The notes under the pieces are model-generated. The model searched no databases. It saw only the letters and a list, made by a program, of their open reading frames with translations, and was not told the origin of the DNA. The position numbers and the translations under genes were made by a program. DNA of 6,893 nt from Polaribacter sp. (GTDB lineage Bacteria > Bacteroidota > Bacteroidia > Flavobacteriales > Flavobacteriaceae), in the NCBI GenBank assembly GCA_029245665.1, contig JAQWOW010000142.1, positions 1-6,893 of the forward strand, read 5' to 3'. Below, piece by piece: positions 5,330 to 6,893 of the stretch. How positions within the stretch are numbered: the stretch's first letter is position 1; each line of letters begins with the position of its first letter.

Positions 5330-6893
5330 ATGGAGCATTTTATCGTTTCTGCGCGTAAATACCGTCCTCAAAATTTTGAGGATGTTGTTGGACAACAAGC
5401 CATTACAAATACGCTAGAAAATGCTATCAAAAATAATCATTTAGCACAAGCATTGTTGTTTACGGGTCCGCGTGGTGTTGGAAAAACTTCTTGTGCACGA
5501 ATCTTGGCAAAAAACATCAATCAACAAGATGCAGAAATTTCTGCTGATGAAGATTTTGCGTTTAATATTTTTGAGTTAGATGCAGCTTCGAATAATTCAG
5601 TAGATGACATCAGAAGTTTAACCGAGCAAGTTCGAATTCCACCTCAGACTGGCAAGTACAAGGTATATATTATAGATGAAGTACACATGCTTTCACAAGC
5701 AGCTTTCAATGCCTTTTTAAAAACACTAGAAGAGCCTCCAGCTCATGCTATTTTTATTTTAGCGACCACAGAGAAGCATAAAATTATTCCGACTATTTTA
5801 TCTCGTTGTCAAATTTTTGATTTCAAACGAATTGGAGTTTTAGACGCTAAAAATTATTTAAAAATTATTTGTGACAAAGAAAACATAACGGCAGATGACG
5901 ATGCTTTGCATATAATCGCTCAAAAAGCCGACGGCGCAATGCGTGATGCTTTGTCTATTTTTGATAGAGTCGTAAGTTTTTCTGGAACCAATTTAACACG
6001 AGAGGCAGTTGCTGAAAATCTAAATGTTTTAGACTATGAAACGTATTTTAACATGACCGATTTGGTTTTAGAAAATAAGATTCCACATGTATTAAATGCA
6101 TTCAATACAGTATTAGGAAAAGGTTTTGAAGGACATCATTTTATAAACGGATTGGCAAGCCATTTTAGAGATTTATTAGTAGCAAAAGACAAAGAAACTT
6201 TAGTACTATTAGAGGTTGGTGATGTTGCAAAAAAGAAATATTTAACCCAGGCGTCAAAAGCAACTATTTCTTTTTTAATGCAGGCTATTCAGAAAGCAAA
6301 TGAATGCGATCTAAATTATAAATCTAGTAAAAACCAGCGATTACTTGTAGAATTGACCTTGATGCAAATTGCCTCCATCACTTTTGATGGAGAAAAAAAA
6401 AAATCAGCTAATTACATAATTCCTGCTACTTTTTTTCAAGCACTTTCTCCCCCTGCTATTGAAGTAGCGAAACCATCAGAAAAAAAGAGTGAAGTAATTA
6501 AAGTCCAAAAAACAAAATCTCCAAAACCAAAGTTAAAAAAAGCACCCTTTAAATCTCTAGAAAGAAGAACTTCCTCTCTGTCTTTAAAAAGTATCCATCA
6601 AAAAAAAGGAGTAGAAAAATCTGATATTGAAGTAAATTATGACGAGCATCCAAAAGAGGTTTTTACTGAAGAATCGCTTCAGAAATTTTGGAAAGAATAT
6701 GTCGATTTATTAAATAAAAAAGGAGAAAAAAGCATGGCTTCCATTGTTGGAACAGAGTTGCCAAAATTAAAAAATCAATTTAAAATTTCATTTACGGTTC
6801 CTAATAAATTGATGGAAGATCAATTTAAAAAAGGTAAACCAAAGCTTTTGAACTTTTTAAGAGAGAATTTAAATAACTTTGGTATTGATATTC
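5330..6893 (+). CDS. dnaX: DNA polymerase III subunit tau/gamma (DnaX), C-terminus beyond window
   Basis: ATPase of the clamp loader that opens the sliding clamp; full-length tau also tethers polymerase and helicase. 521 codons are visible and the frame is open at the right edge, so only the very C-terminus is missing. The start MEHFIVSARKYRPQNFEDVVGQ fits the family. The ATPase domain has Walker A GPRGVGKT (46-53), Walker B IIDEVHM (114-120), sensor 1 LATTE (144-148), the SRC arginine finger (158-160) and sensor 2 GAMRD (202-206). The collar domain follows to about 355, then a Lys/Pro/Ser-rich linker (about 375-430) and a tau C-terminal domain from about 445 (FWKEYVDLLNKKG). The four-cysteine zinc module usual between Walker A and FELDAASN is absent. 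At codons 355-358 an A11 run behind a hairpin may give a short gamma form. Confidence 0.96.
   Translation, partial: MEHFIVSARKYRPQNFEDVVGQQAITNTLENAIKNNHLAQALLFTGPRGVGKTSCARILAKNINQQDAEISADEDFAFNIFELDAASNNSVDDIRSLTEQVRIPPQTGKYKVYIIDEVHMLSQAAFNAFLKTLEEPPAHAIFILATTEKHKIIPTILSRCQIFDFKRIGVLDAKNYLKIICDKENITADDDALHIIAQKADGAMRDALSIFDRVVSFSGTNLTREAVAENLNVLDYETYFNMTDLVLENKIPHVLNAFNTVLGKGFEGHHFINGLASHFRDLLVAKDKETLVLLEVGDVAKKKYLTQASKATISFLMQAIQKANECDLNYKSSKNQRLLVELTLMQIASITFDGEKKKSANYIIPATFFQALSPPAIEVAKPSEKKSEVIKVQKTKSPKPKLKKAPFKSLERRTSSLSLKSIHQKKGVEKSDIEVNYDEHPKEVFTEESLQKFWKEYVDLLNKKGEKSMASIVGTELPKLKNQFKISFTVPNKLMEDQFKKGKPKLLNFLRENLNNFGIDI
6373..6403 (+). promoter_or_regulatory. Hairpin plus A11 run in dnaX: candidate slippage/frameshift site for gamma
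   Basis: The perfect arms CTCCATCA (6373-6380) and TGATGGAG (6385-6392) enclose the loop CTTT. Eleven A (6393-6403) follow with no gap. The zero frame reads GAA AAA AAA AAA TCA. The -1 frame reaches TAA at 6409-6411 and would give a product of about 360 residues ending in Ile-Ser. The +1 frame reaches TAA at 6417-6419 and would give about 362 residues. Either would contain the ATPase and collar domains but lack the linker and the tau domain. Because the frame is intact on both sides, an A count of 11 is internally consistent. Function is inferred by analogy with dnaX of E. coli (ribosomal -1 shift) and Thermus (transcriptional slippage on an A-run). Confidence 0.6.

Overview
This 6.9 kb window is low-GC DNA with intact, tightly packed housekeeping genes. 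The organism is most likely a marine or soil member of the Bacteroidota, probably Flavobacteriaceae. The reasons are the low GC content, Bacteroidota-type promoter elements (TAnnTTTG near -7, with or without an upstream TTG) ahead of several genes, lack of strong Shine-Dalgarno sequences, the flavobacterial form of DnaX (no cysteine cluster in the ATPase domain) and two lipoprotein-type signal peptides. No insertion sequence, phage gene, CRISPR array, tRNA or rRNA was seen.

Layout. 1-251 (minus): N-terminal part of nadC (NAD synthesis), cut by the window edge. 252-312: divergent intergenic region with four 7-bp tandem repeats, the last of which forms the apparent -10 of rlmH. 313-786 (plus): rlmH (23S rRNA methyltransferase). 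787-883: spacer with a probable promoter. 884-3318 (plus): a likely operon of rdgB/HAM1 (nucleotide pool sanitation), a FecCD-type permease and a FecE-type ATPase, with no substrate-binding protein beside them. 3387-4430 (plus): secreted or lipoprotein M28 zinc peptidase. 4429-4450: short hairpin between convergent genes. 4449-5102 (minus): lipoprotein-type MsrA. 5103-5329: divergent regulatory region with direct and inverted repeats and a good dnaX promoter. 5330-6893 (plus): dnaX (DNA polymerase III tau/gamma), open at the right edge.

Genes acting together. The clear functional unit is the permease/ATPase pair, which forms the inner-membrane part of a metal-chelate, heme or cobalamin importer. 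Its binding protein and TonB receptor must lie elsewhere. The other genes are unrelated housekeeping functions: NAD synthesis, ribosome modification, dITP/XTP removal, envelope protein turnover, envelope protein repair and replication.

Most interesting signal. Inside dnaX, at the end of the clamp-loader core (codons 355-358), there is an uninterrupted run of 11 A (6393-6403). A perfect 8-bp hairpin with a 4-nt loop (6373-6392) sits directly against its 5' side. Both alternative frames stop within a few codons of the run. This layout suggests that a short gamma-like subunit is made next to full tau, most plausibly by hairpin-stimulated transcriptional slippage. No other gene in the window has an A-run longer than 8.
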